43,084 nt of DNA from an uncultured Faecalibacterium sp. (GTDB lineage Bacteria; Bacillota; Clostridia; Oscillospirales; Ruminococcaceae). Every line of letters starts with the position of its first letter. Within the stretch, counting starts at the first letter, position 1. The position numbers were made by a program, and so were the translations under genes. Positions 24,524 through 31,347 of this stretch are shown here, piece after piece. The notes below the pieces were generated by a model that saw only the letters and a program-made list of their open reading frames with translations, did no database searches and was not told the origin of the DNA. The stretch covers positions 1 to 43,084 of the forward strand of contig URVW01000009.1 of NCBI GenBank assembly GCA_900551435.1, in the 5' to 3' direction.

Positions 24524-26440
24524 TCAATGCTCCTTCCATTCGTTCAGGATCTGTGTGGCGGTTTCGGTCTGGCCGAGCGGCCCGTGCTGGTTCGAAAATA
24601 AGATCGCACCGACGCGGAATGTTCCTGCAGCCCGCCGGTCAAGGTGCAGCTGGATGGCCCGCAGAAGGCTTTCCAATACAGGTGCGCGAAGATCTGCCGC
24701 GTCGAGGATGTCCAGACAGGCATCGGTGGTGGCGGCGTCCATCAAGGCGGTGCACACCTTCCGGCTGGCCCCGCAGAGTGCCGCATGGGTGCAGAACAGC
24801 TCCGTGCGGCAGTCGGCGGTGTGGGAGTGGGTGTTCATGATGCCGCCCGCCAGCTTGACCAGCTTGCCGACATGCCCCACGAGAAGCACTTCCTCAAACT
24901 TGGCGGAAGCTGCCATATCTAGCGTATCTCCGATGAAATTGGATGTCTTGACGACGGGAACAGCCGCAAATTTGGGATAGGTCTCGTGAAGGTAATCCAG
25001 CCCGTAGTTGCCGGGGGCAAGGATGAGCCGCCGGGGCGTTCCCGCGCGAAGCGACGCCTGATTCATCTCCAGCTGGATGGTGTCGAGAATGGCTTGCTGG
25101 CTCATCGGCTCGACGATGCCGCTGGTCCCGAGAACAGATAATCCGCCCTCGACGCCGATGTGTGGGTTGAAGGTGCGTTTGGCGACCTCTTCGCCGCCCT
25201 CGATAGAGATTGTGACCGAGAAACCACCTTGATAGGCTACATTTTCAGCTTCGCGGTGCAGGGCTTCGGTGATCATCTCGCGGGGAACGTGGTTGATAGC
25301 GGCTTCGCCCACCGGTTGGTCCAGCCCGGGTTTTGTGACCCGCCCGACGCCCTTTCCGCCGGAAATGACCACGCCGGAAGCATCCGGCAGCAGGGCGACT
25401 TGTGCGATGACGGGCAGACCGGTGGTCACATCTACATCATCGCCGCCATCCTTTTCGATGGCACATTCCGCGCCGTCCGCCGTTTTGCGGCAGAACAGCG
25501 GGGCGACTTCGACCACGATTCCTTTTGGGGTGCGCAGAGCGACGGTTTCAGGGGTGGTTCCGGTCAGCAGGAGCCGCGCCGCGCCCGCCGCCGCCAGCGC
25601 CGCGCAGGTCCCGGTGGTGTAGCCGCACCGCAGGAGCTTCTGTCCGCTGCGGACGTAGTGCTCGAATTTGGGTTTGGCGGGCTTGGGCGCACCGAACAGC
25701 GTTTCGTACTGCTCGGCGCTCAGGCGGTAAAGCGTGCGGATGTTTTCCGGCGCAAAGGCCTGTTCGGGCGTCAGGACCCCGGAGACGCTGCCAGGAGAGA
25801 CGCAGACCACGGCGTCCGAAATTTTCTGCGCCATGTCCAGCTCGTGCAGACTGACGATGACGGCGAGATTCTGGGTGTGCGCCAGCTTTTGCAGGATGGT
25901 CAGAAGCTCGATCTTGCCCTTGATGTCCAGAAAAGAGGTCGGTTCATCGAGCAAAATGATCTCTGGCTGCTGGCAGATGGCGCGGGCCAGCAGGATGCGC
26001 TGGCGCTGACCGTCGCTGATGCAGTTGAAGTCCCGGTCAGCGAGATGCTCCGCGCCGACCAGCTCCAGCGCGGCATGGACCTGCTGGCGGTCGGCGTCCG
26101 AGAGGATGCCCAGCCGTCCGGTGTAGGGGATGCGTCCGGCGGCGGCGAACTCGAAACAGGTGGTCAGCTCGGTGCGGCGAGTGTGGGGGAGCATCAGGGC
26201 CAGCTTCTGGGCGCGGGCGTTTCCGGTGTAGGAAGTGAGGTCCTGTCCGTCCAGAAGGACCGTGCCGCCCACGGGCGCAAGCTGGCCCGCCAAGGTCTTG
26301 AGGAGAGTGGATTTGCCCGCGCCGTTCGGCCCGATGAGGGTCAGGATTTTCCCACGCGGAACGCCCACCGAGATGGCTTCCGCAAGGGGGGCCTTGCCAT
26401 AGCCGATGGCTAGATCTTTCGTTTCACAGAAAAAATTCAT
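24524..26440 (-). CDS. cbiD: ABC transporter ATPase fused to cobalt-precorrin-5B C1-methyltransferase CbiD
   Basis: A 638-residue protein made of two complete parts. Residues about 1-260 are an iron-siderophore/corrinoid-type (FecE/BtuD-like) ATPase: Walker A GPNGAGKST, signature ISDGQRQR, Walker B IILLDEPTS, H-loop VSLHELDMA. A linker with GAPKPAKPKFEHYVRSGQ leads to CbiD from about residue 268: RCGYTTGTCAALAAAGAA, ISGGKGVGRVTKPGL, GGLSVLGTSGIVEPMS and LVGHVGKLVKLAGGIMNTHS. No stop or frame change lies between them. CbiD normally is a separate ~370-residue cytoplasmic methyltransferase. The ATPase overlaps its permease gene by 4 nt, so the transporter and corrin ring synthesis are physically joined. 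Both active regions look intact. Confidence 0.96.
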   Translation of the reverse strand: MNFFCETKDLAIGYGKAPLAEAISVGVPRGKILTLIGPNGAGKSTLLKTLAGQLAPVGGTVLLDGQDLTSYTGNARAQKLALMLPHTRRTELTTCFEFAAAGRIPYTGRLGILSDADRQQVHAALELVGAEHLADRDFNCISDGQRQRILLARAICQQPEIILLDEPTSFLDIKGKIELLTILQKLAHTQNLAVIVSLHELDMAQKISDAVVCVSPGSVSGVLTPEQAFAPENIRTLYRLSAEQYETLFGAPKPAKPKFEHYVRSGQKLLRCGYTTGTCAALAAAGAARLLLTGTTPETVALRTPKGIVVEVAPLFCRKTADGAECAIEKDGGDDVDVTTGLPVIAQVALLPDASGVVISGGKGVGRVTKPGLDQPVGEAAINHVPREMITEALHREAENVAYQGGFSVTISIEGGEEVAKRTFNPHIGVEGGLSVLGTSGIVEPMSQQAILDTIQLEMNQASLRAGTPRRLILAPGNYGLDYLHETYPKFAAVPVVKTSNFIGDTLDMAASAKFEEVLLVGHVGKLVKLAGGIMNTHSHTADCRTELFCTHAALCGASRKVCTALMDAATTDACLDILDAADLRAPVLESLLRAIQLHLDRRAAGTFRVGAILFSNQHGPLGQTETATQILNEWKEH

Positions 26441-27453
26441 CGTGCACCCTCCTTGTTCCGGCGGATGAGCAGCCCGATGACCACCGGCGCGCCAAAGACT
26501 GCCGTGACCGCACTGATGGAAAGCTCGGTGGGGGCAAAAAGACTGCGCGCGATCAGGTCACAGAGCAGACAGAACGCCGCCCCGCCCAGACAACACCCGG
26601 GCAGAACGACCAGCGGCTTGGCGCTGCCCAAAAGCTGCTTGACGAGGTGGGGGACGGCGATGCCCACAAAGGAGATGGGGCCGGCAAAGGCCGTGACACA
26701 GGCGGCCAGCAAGCTGGAAAGCAGCACCAGCACGCGGGAAAACCGCTTGACATTGATGCCGACGCTCTGGGCGTAGGCTTCGCCCATCTGGTAAGCGGCC
26801 ATCGGCTTGGAAAGGCAGAACGCCGCCGCCAGCGACGGCAGGACCACCAGTGCAGCGGCCCGGACGTTGCCCCATGTCATGCCAGAAAAGCTTCCCTGCG
26901 ACCAGTTGTGAAGGTTGACGATGTTGCTGTCCTGCGCAAAGGCCACCACAAATTCGGTGACTGCCGAGCAGATATAGCCGATCATCACGCCGCAGATGAC
27001 CAGAATGCTCATCCGCTGGACCCGGCGCGCCACAGCCAGCACAAAGGCCATAGACGCCATCGCCCCGGCAAAGGCCGCGAGGATGAGGGTGAGGGACGTG
27101 GTCAGCATCCCGTAGTTCAAAAACAGCACCATGACCAGCGCGACTGCCAGCTTGGCGCCGCTGGAAATGCCCATGACGAAGGGGCCGGCGATGGGATTGG
27201 CGAAAAAGGTCTGCAGCAGATAGCCCGCTGCCGAGAGCGCCGCCCCCAGCAGCACGACCATCACCGCCCGCGGGAGCCGCAGCTGAGTGATGATGCCCAC
27301 CGAAAGCGCATCCTGTCCGCGGCCGGTCAGCGCGGCCAGAACGGCTTTGGGGGTCAGCGCGACGCTGCCCCAGAACAGGTTCGCGGCAAACAGCACCGCC
27401 AGCATCAGCGCAAGGATGCTGTAGGAAACGATCAGGCGTTTTTTGCGGGTCAT
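26437..27453 (-). CDS. FecCD/BtuC-family ABC transporter permease
   Basis: A 338-residue membrane protein with the roughly ten-helix plan of BtuC and FecCD. Family motifs are LRLPRAVMVVLLGAALSAAG, FANPIAGPFVMGISSGAKLA and, near the C-terminus, FAGPISFVGIAVPHLVKQLL, the segment that contacts the ATPase. It probably works as a homodimer with the ABC half of the fusion protein and the lipoprotein encoded upstream. Cargo of this family is cobalamin, heme or ferric siderophore; the riboswitch and neighbours favour a corrinoid or other tetrapyrrole. The start is preceded by GGAG, 10 nt from the stop of the binding-protein gene. Confidence 0.94.
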   Translation of the reverse strand: MTRKKRLIVSYSILALMLAVLFAANLFWGSVALTPKAVLAALTGRGQDALSVGIITQLRLPRAVMVVLLGAALSAAGYLLQTFFANPIAGPFVMGISSGAKLAVALVMVLFLNYGMLTTSLTLILAAFAGAMASMAFVLAVARRVQRMSILVICGVMIGYICSAVTEFVVAFAQDSNIVNLHNWSQGSFSGMTWGNVRAAALVVLPSLAAAFCLSKPMAAYQMGEAYAQSVGINVKRFSRVLVLLSSLLAACVTAFAGPISFVGIAVPHLVKQLLGSAKPLVVLPGCCLGGAAFCLLCDLIARSLFAPTELSISAVTAVFGAPVVIGLLIRRNKEGAR

Positions 27454-27463
27454 AGGCGGCTCC

Positions 27464-28600
27464 TCAGGAAACTTTGGTCAGAAAATTCAGGGCGGCGGGG
27501 TCCGGGTGCTCTTCGGTGAAGATGGTGTGCAGGTCGAGGATGAAATCGGCCAGCTCCATGCTCTGCTGGAAAAAGCTCTGGGTCGTGCACCAGACATTCC
27601 CGTTCTGGACGGCCCGGAAATCTGCCAGCAGAGGGCACTTGGCGGTCAACTCTTCGGTGGTGGAAAGGACGCCCTCGATGGTGCTATTATAAATAAGGTA
27701 GTCAGCGTCCCGTGCACCGGCGTAAAAATCCTCGAGCGGAAGGTTCATCGTGGAGAGATTGCTGCCGCTGTCGGTCAGATCGGCGAACACATAATCGCCG
27801 CCCGCCATCTCGATCATCTGGGCCACATAGTCGCCGCCCTTGCGGACGTTGGCGAGGTCGTTGGCCGTGATGGAGAAGAACGCACAGGCCTTGCCGGTGG
27901 ACGGCTGGTCCAAAAGCGGCTGGATGCGCGCGAGCTGTTCCGCGAACACCTGCTCGGCGAGGTCCTGCTTTCCCAGCAGGATGCCGTAGAACTTGATCCA
28001 CTCCATCCGGGCCAGCGGACTGCTCTCGTAGCTGGACCGCTCGACGAGGACCGGGATGCCGAACCGTTCCAGCTGCTCCTTGACTTCGGGGGTGTGGTAG
28101 ATCATGGTGTTCTCGATGGCGAGACTGCACCCGGCGGACAAGATCTGCTCGTAATCTGGGGCGCTGTACTTGCCCGCGTAGGCGATGCGTCCGGCTTCCA
28201 TGGCGGCTTTGGCTTCGTCGAGATACCAGCCCTCGGCCCGCGTGCCGGAAAGGCGGATGCTGTCCAACGCGTCCAGATGGAGGAACAGGTCCATCACAGA
28301 CGTGGAGACGAGGTAGATGTTCTCGATGGGCTGGCGCAGAACGGCCACCCCTTCGGGCAGGTCGTCCACCTCGGCGGCATCCTCGGGCATCACGAGGAAC
28401 TGCGCCCCGGAATCCGTCACCGTCAGCAGAACGGAGCCGTCCTCGTAACAGTCCGCGGTGAACTGCTGGGCATAGTCCAGCGGATAGGCGTGCGAGAACA
28501 CGAGCGATTCGGCGCGGGCCGGTGCGGTGGATGCGGCAGAACAGCCGGTCAGGGTCAGGGCGGCGGCGGGAAGCGCTTTTAGAAAATCACGGCGTTTCAT
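27464..28600 (-). CDS. Fe/B12-type (BtuF/FecB-like) substrate-binding lipoprotein
   Basis: A 378-residue exported protein. The N-terminus MKRRDFLKALPAAALTLTGC combines a twin-arginine-like RRDFLK with a lipobox (LTGC), so it is likely anchored outside the membrane after Tat or Sec export. The body fits the class-III periplasmic-binding fold: EGVAVLRQPIENIYLVSTS, an ordered middle helix and a C-terminal ADYLIYNSTIEGV / NGNVWCTTQSFFQQ. I prefer ATG 28600 to the TTG one codon earlier. It supplies the permease and ABC-CbiD encoded next. The ligand cannot be read from sequence. Confidence 0.9.
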   Translation of the reverse strand: MKRRDFLKALPAAALTLTGCSAASTAPARAESLVFSHAYPLDYAQQFTADCYEDGSVLLTVTDSGAQFLVMPEDAAEVDDLPEGVAVLRQPIENIYLVSTSVMDLFLHLDALDSIRLSGTRAEGWYLDEAKAAMEAGRIAYAGKYSAPDYEQILSAGCSLAIENTMIYHTPEVKEQLERFGIPVLVERSSYESSPLARMEWIKFYGILLGKQDLAEQVFAEQLARIQPLLDQPSTGKACAFFSITANDLANVRKGGDYVAQMIEMAGGDYVFADLTDSGSNLSTMNLPLEDFYAGARDADYLIYNSTIEGVLSTTEELTAKCPLLADFRAVQNGNVWCTTQSFFQQSMELADFILDLHTIFTEEHPDPAALNFLTKVS

Positions 28601-28628
28601 CAAGGTTTGCCTTTCAAATTGCAGAAGC

Positions 28629-29486
28629 TCAGTTCAGCACAAAGGTCAGCGTGTATTCGATCTCGTGCGGGGTGCTCATGGCCACGGTGTCAGCCGTGAC
28701 GGAGAGGGGAGCGCTCAGCGCAGAGACGGGAATTTCAAAGGTGGAGTTGCCCTCGGTGTTGGTGGGCAGATACTTCTCGCCGTCCACGATCATATAGTCG
28801 TAGTTGGGGCTGCTCCAGACGATGGTGGCGGTCATCTTGCCGTCGGCCACGGTCAGGGCCGCAGGGCTTTCGACGGTGGCGCGGCCGGAACCGCCCTCCA
28901 GCGTCACATTGCAGGTGTATTCGCCGTCTGCGGGTGTCTCGGCGGCTTCTTCGGTCTTGGGGACGGCGTTGGTCACACGGACGATGTGATCGTACCACTT
29001 GCCCTTCGTGCCGAGGATGGCGAGGGAGAAGTCCTCGTCCACAGCGGTCAGAGGGATGTCGTAGCCGTAGACCTCTTCGCTCGTGCCGTCGGAGTAAGTG
29101 ACGGTGTCGGTGGTGGGCAGAAGCCATGCGGTCTTGTTGGCGTCGGCATCGGCGGCAGCGCCCAGATAAAGGTTGACGATCTTCTTGGACGCAAGGCTGA
29201 CGTGGAAGGTCATCTGGCCGTTCTCGACGGTCAGCGTGCCCTTGCCGTCACAGGCTTCGTTGGCGTGGAACATGCTGCTGTCGGTCTCAAAGTCGGCGGT
29301 GTACACACCGTCAGGCAGGGAAGCGGTGGTTTCCGCAGAAGCGGCTTCCACCGAGGAAGCGACGGAAGAAGCAGCCTCCGAGCTGGCAGCAGAAGAAGCG
29401 GCAGAGGATGCCGCGCCGCAGCCGGTCAGGGCGGCGGCCAGCATCAGGGAAGCGATGGACAGGGAAACGAACTGTTTGCAGCGCAT
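28629..29486 (-). CDS. Surface lipoprotein with two NEAT-like domains
   Basis: A 285-residue lipoprotein. The signal peptide ends in the lipobox LTGC at about residue 23, and a Ser/Ala-rich linker runs to about residue 55. Two repeats follow. The first opens with DGVYTADFETDSSMFH, the second at about residue 190 with DGEYTCNVTLEGGSGRATVE. The second contains SSPNYDYMIVDGEKYLP and TPHEIEYTLTF, typical of iron-transport-associated/NEAT-like proteins of Clostridia. NEAT domains bind heme or related rings at the cell surface. The gene lies between cbiK and the binding protein, downstream of a terminator, with TTGAGG as RBS. Heme or corrin binding is an inference. Confidence 0.8.
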   Translation of the reverse strand: MRCKQFVSLSIASLMLAAALTGCGAASSAASSAASSEAASSVASSVEAASAETTASLPDGVYTADFETDSSMFHANEACDGKGTLTVENGQMTFHVSLASKKIVNLYLGAAADADANKTAWLLPTTDTVTYSDGTSEEVYGYDIPLTAVDEDFSLAILGTKGKWYDHIVRVTNAVPKTEEAAETPADGEYTCNVTLEGGSGRATVESPAALTVADGKMTATIVWSSPNYDYMIVDGEKYLPTNTEGNSTFEIPVSALSAPLSVTADTVAMSTPHEIEYTLTFVLN

Positions 29487-29555
29487 AGATCAAATACCTC
29501 AAAAAATTACGATTTTTGTGCGGAAGCTTTCTCCTCATGCGGGGAAACCTTCCAT

Positions 29556-29590
29556 AAAAAATGCCCGAAAAGATCTCTCCCTTCGGGCAT
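29556..29590 (-). terminator. Rho-independent terminator after cbiK
   Basis: On the minus strand ATGCCCGAA and TTCGGGCAT form a perfect 9-bp stem around a 12-nt loop, followed by TTTTTATGG. It lies 14 nt after the cbiK stop and before the NEAT-like gene. It should lower read-through, so that cbiK is expressed above the rest of the operon. Confidence 0.85.
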
Positions 29591-29603
29591 GAAATGCAGA
29601 ATA

Positions 29604-30845
29604 TTAGCCGTTCAGGGAATCGATCGCGGCCTTGGTGTGTGCAATGTAGAGCTGCTGGATGTCGGCGATCTCGCCCAGACCAGCGATCTGGGTGTCAACA
29701 GACTCAAATGCATCGGATGCCTTGAACTGGCTCAGCCAGGAATCCTCGTCCTCACCGGCCATATCGTTGTTAGCGTGGTCACCGGCAACGACCATCAGCG
29801 GGCGAAGCACGACCTTGGTGTAGCCAGCAGCCTTGACAGCCTCGATGACGTTCTCGCAGGCAGTCTCTTCCGGCTCGCCCTCGACCGTGCCGATGAACAC
29901 ATTGTCATAGCTGAGGGTCTGCATGGTGGTCTGCATCTGGCTGTAGCTCACCTTTGCGGTGTGGGAAGTGCCGTGGCCCATGAACACGAAGGCCACGCCG
30001 TCGGCAGCGGCAGCGTCGAGGCTGTCATAACCGGCGTCCTTGACAGCGGCGGCGGTGATGGCCTTGGCGACGGCTTCCTTATCGGAGTTGATGACGGTGG
30101 CGTCTGCACCGACCTCGCCCAGCAGCGGCTCGGCAACGGCGACGGACTCGAACTTGTCGCGGTAGCTCTCGACCATCTCCATCATCTCGTCGTACTCAGC
30201 GCCGTGCATCAGGTGGGTGGGCTGGACGATCAGGTTCTTCACGCCGTTGGCCACAGCGCGGTCCATGGCCTGCTGCATGTTGTCGATCTTCTCACCGTCG
30301 CGGGCCTGAACGTGGTTGATGATGATCTGTGCGGTAAAGGCACGGCGGACGGACCAATCCGGATAAGCTTCCTGCAGAGCGTCCTCGATGCCCTTGATGT
30401 CGGCCGCACGGCTGTCGTTGAAGGACGTGCCGAAGCTGACGACCAGCAGTTCGTTCTCACCGATGTTGTCCTCGTTGCGGCTGTCGTCCTTGGAGGCGTC
30501 GCCGGTGTCGCGGCCAAAGTAATCGGGGTCTGCGTTCTCGCCTTCGACCAGCTCCTTCTGGGTGTCGGTCAGGGCATCCCATGCGGCCTTTGCGGCTTCG
30601 CACTGGGCGTCGGTGTCATCGTTGCGCTCCTGCACATAGATGGCGTCGATCAGGTCTGCAACGTTCTGTGCGGCCAAAGCGTCTGCCTCCTCACTGGAAA
30701 CTTCGCTGCTGGCAGCGGCGGCAGAGCTTGCCGTGCTGGAAGCTGCGGTGGAACTTGCGGCCCCGCCGCAGCCGGTCAGAACACCGGCGCAGAGGGCAAG
30801 CGCGGTCACAGCGGCCGCTGCTTTGTGGATGGTGCGTTTTCTCAT
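29604..30845 (-). CDS. cbiK: Exported lipoprotein sirohydrochlorin cobaltochelatase (CbiK-type)
   Basis: A 413-residue protein starting at ATG 30845 after AGGAAAGGAAAG. Residues 1-25 are a lipoprotein signal peptide ending LTGC, followed by a Ser/Ala linker. Residues about 45-105 are a helical module (VADLIDAIYVQ, then AAKAAWDALTDTQKELVEG) seen in surface proteins. From about 125 comes a complete CbiK: LLVVSFGTSFNDSR, HLMHGAEYDEM with the metal-site Glu, FMGHGTSH with the first His, and LMVVAGDHANNDMAGEDEDSW with the second His. CbiK inserts cobalt into sirohydrochlorin, normally in the cytoplasm, so an external copy with an intact active site is unusual. The riboswitch-terminator pair upstream controls it. 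Confidence 0.95.
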   Translation of the reverse strand: MRKRTIHKAAAAVTALALCAGVLTGCGGAASSTAASSTASSAAAASSEVSSEEADALAAQNVADLIDAIYVQERNDDTDAQCEAAKAAWDALTDTQKELVEGENADPDYFGRDTGDASKDDSRNEDNIGENELLVVSFGTSFNDSRAADIKGIEDALQEAYPDWSVRRAFTAQIIINHVQARDGEKIDNMQQAMDRAVANGVKNLIVQPTHLMHGAEYDEMMEMVESYRDKFESVAVAEPLLGEVGADATVINSDKEAVAKAITAAAVKDAGYDSLDAAAADGVAFVFMGHGTSHTAKVSYSQMQTTMQTLSYDNVFIGTVEGEPEETACENVIEAVKAAGYTKVVLRPLMVVAGDHANNDMAGEDEDSWLSQFKASDAFESVDTQIAGLGEIADIQQLYIAHTKAAIDSLNG

Positions 30846-30920
30846 GGTCTTGCTTTCCTTTCCTGTTTGGATAAATTTCGGTGCTGAACAGAAGGGCACA
30901 GGAAAGAGGACCCGATAAAC

Positions 30921-30964
30921 GAAAAAGGCCTTTTTGCTTGCGAGACGGCAAAACAAAAAGACCC
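30921..30964 (-). terminator. Terminator of the cobalamin riboswitch expression platform
   Basis: On the minus strand GGTCTTTTTGTTTTGC pairs with GCAAGCAAAAAGGCC, and TTTTTCG follows. It sits between the riboswitch aptamer and cbiK, about 75 nt before the start codon, where B12 binding could favour it. A larger TTGGTAC / GTACCAA pairing just before it (30980-31027) could be part of the switch. Confidence 0.75.
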
Positions 30965-31032
30965 TTCATTTTCAGGCTTTTTGGTACAACCAATTCCTCG
31001 TGATCTGGAGCATCGCGCTCCCGTACCAACAG

Positions 31033-31215
31033 CGGGCAGGTTTCCTGACTGAAAGATCAACGCTCTCCGCCGCCTTCCCAAAACATGCGTTTCAGTGACC
31101 GATGCGATGCATCCTGACGAAGAACTCCCTTATCACAGTGACGAGATCGTGCGGGATTGTACACCCGCTTCCCTTTTAACGTTCCTGCCGCCGCCATGGG
31201 CAAAACGACGGAACG
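31033..31215 (-). promoter_or_regulatory. Cobalamin (B12) riboswitch upstream of cbiK
   Basis: On the minus strand the conserved cobalamin elements occur in order: GGCAGGAACG, AAGGGAAGCGGGTGTACAAT, CCCGCACG, CACTGTGA, the B12-box core GGTCACTGAAA, GGGAAGG and finally GTCAGGAAACCTGCCCGC, which pairs with the first segment to close P1. It lies directly downstream of a promoter and upstream of a terminator and cbiK. High B12 should switch off cbiK and probably the whole transport and synthesis operon. Confidence 0.93.
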
Positions 31216-31246
31216 CACCTGCTGTTTTCTGTTCAGTTCGCTAAAA

Positions 31247-31275
31247 AGTATAGCACACCCGGCGGAAAAAGGCAA
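31247..31275 (-). promoter_or_regulatory. Sigma-70 promoter of the cobalamin operon
   Basis: On the minus strand TTGCCT (31270-31275) and TATACT (31247-31252) are 17 nt apart. Transcription would start near 31240, just before the riboswitch. The region 30846-31347 holds only this promoter, the riboswitch, its terminator and the pyrB terminator. Confidence 0.65.
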
Positions 31276-31289
31276 GAAAAGGAAGAAAA

Positions 31290-31335
31290 AAGACAAAAAG
31301 AACGGCTGTCGGTGCAAAATGCAGCGGACAGCCGT
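31290..31335 (-). terminator. Rho-independent terminator after pyrB
   Basis: On the minus strand ACGGCTGTC pairs with GACAGCCGT around a loop that can form a second short stem, and TCTTTTTGTC follows. It lies 13 nt beyond the pyrB stop and separates pyrB from the cobalamin promoter. Confidence 0.85.
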
Positions 31336-31347
31336 GGGAGAGGGGGC

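Noticed and set aside
28527..30887. Open frame of 786 codons on the plus strand
   Set aside because: It runs opposite to cbiK, the NEAT-like gene and the end of the binding-protein gene, crosses a terminator and shows no protein motif.
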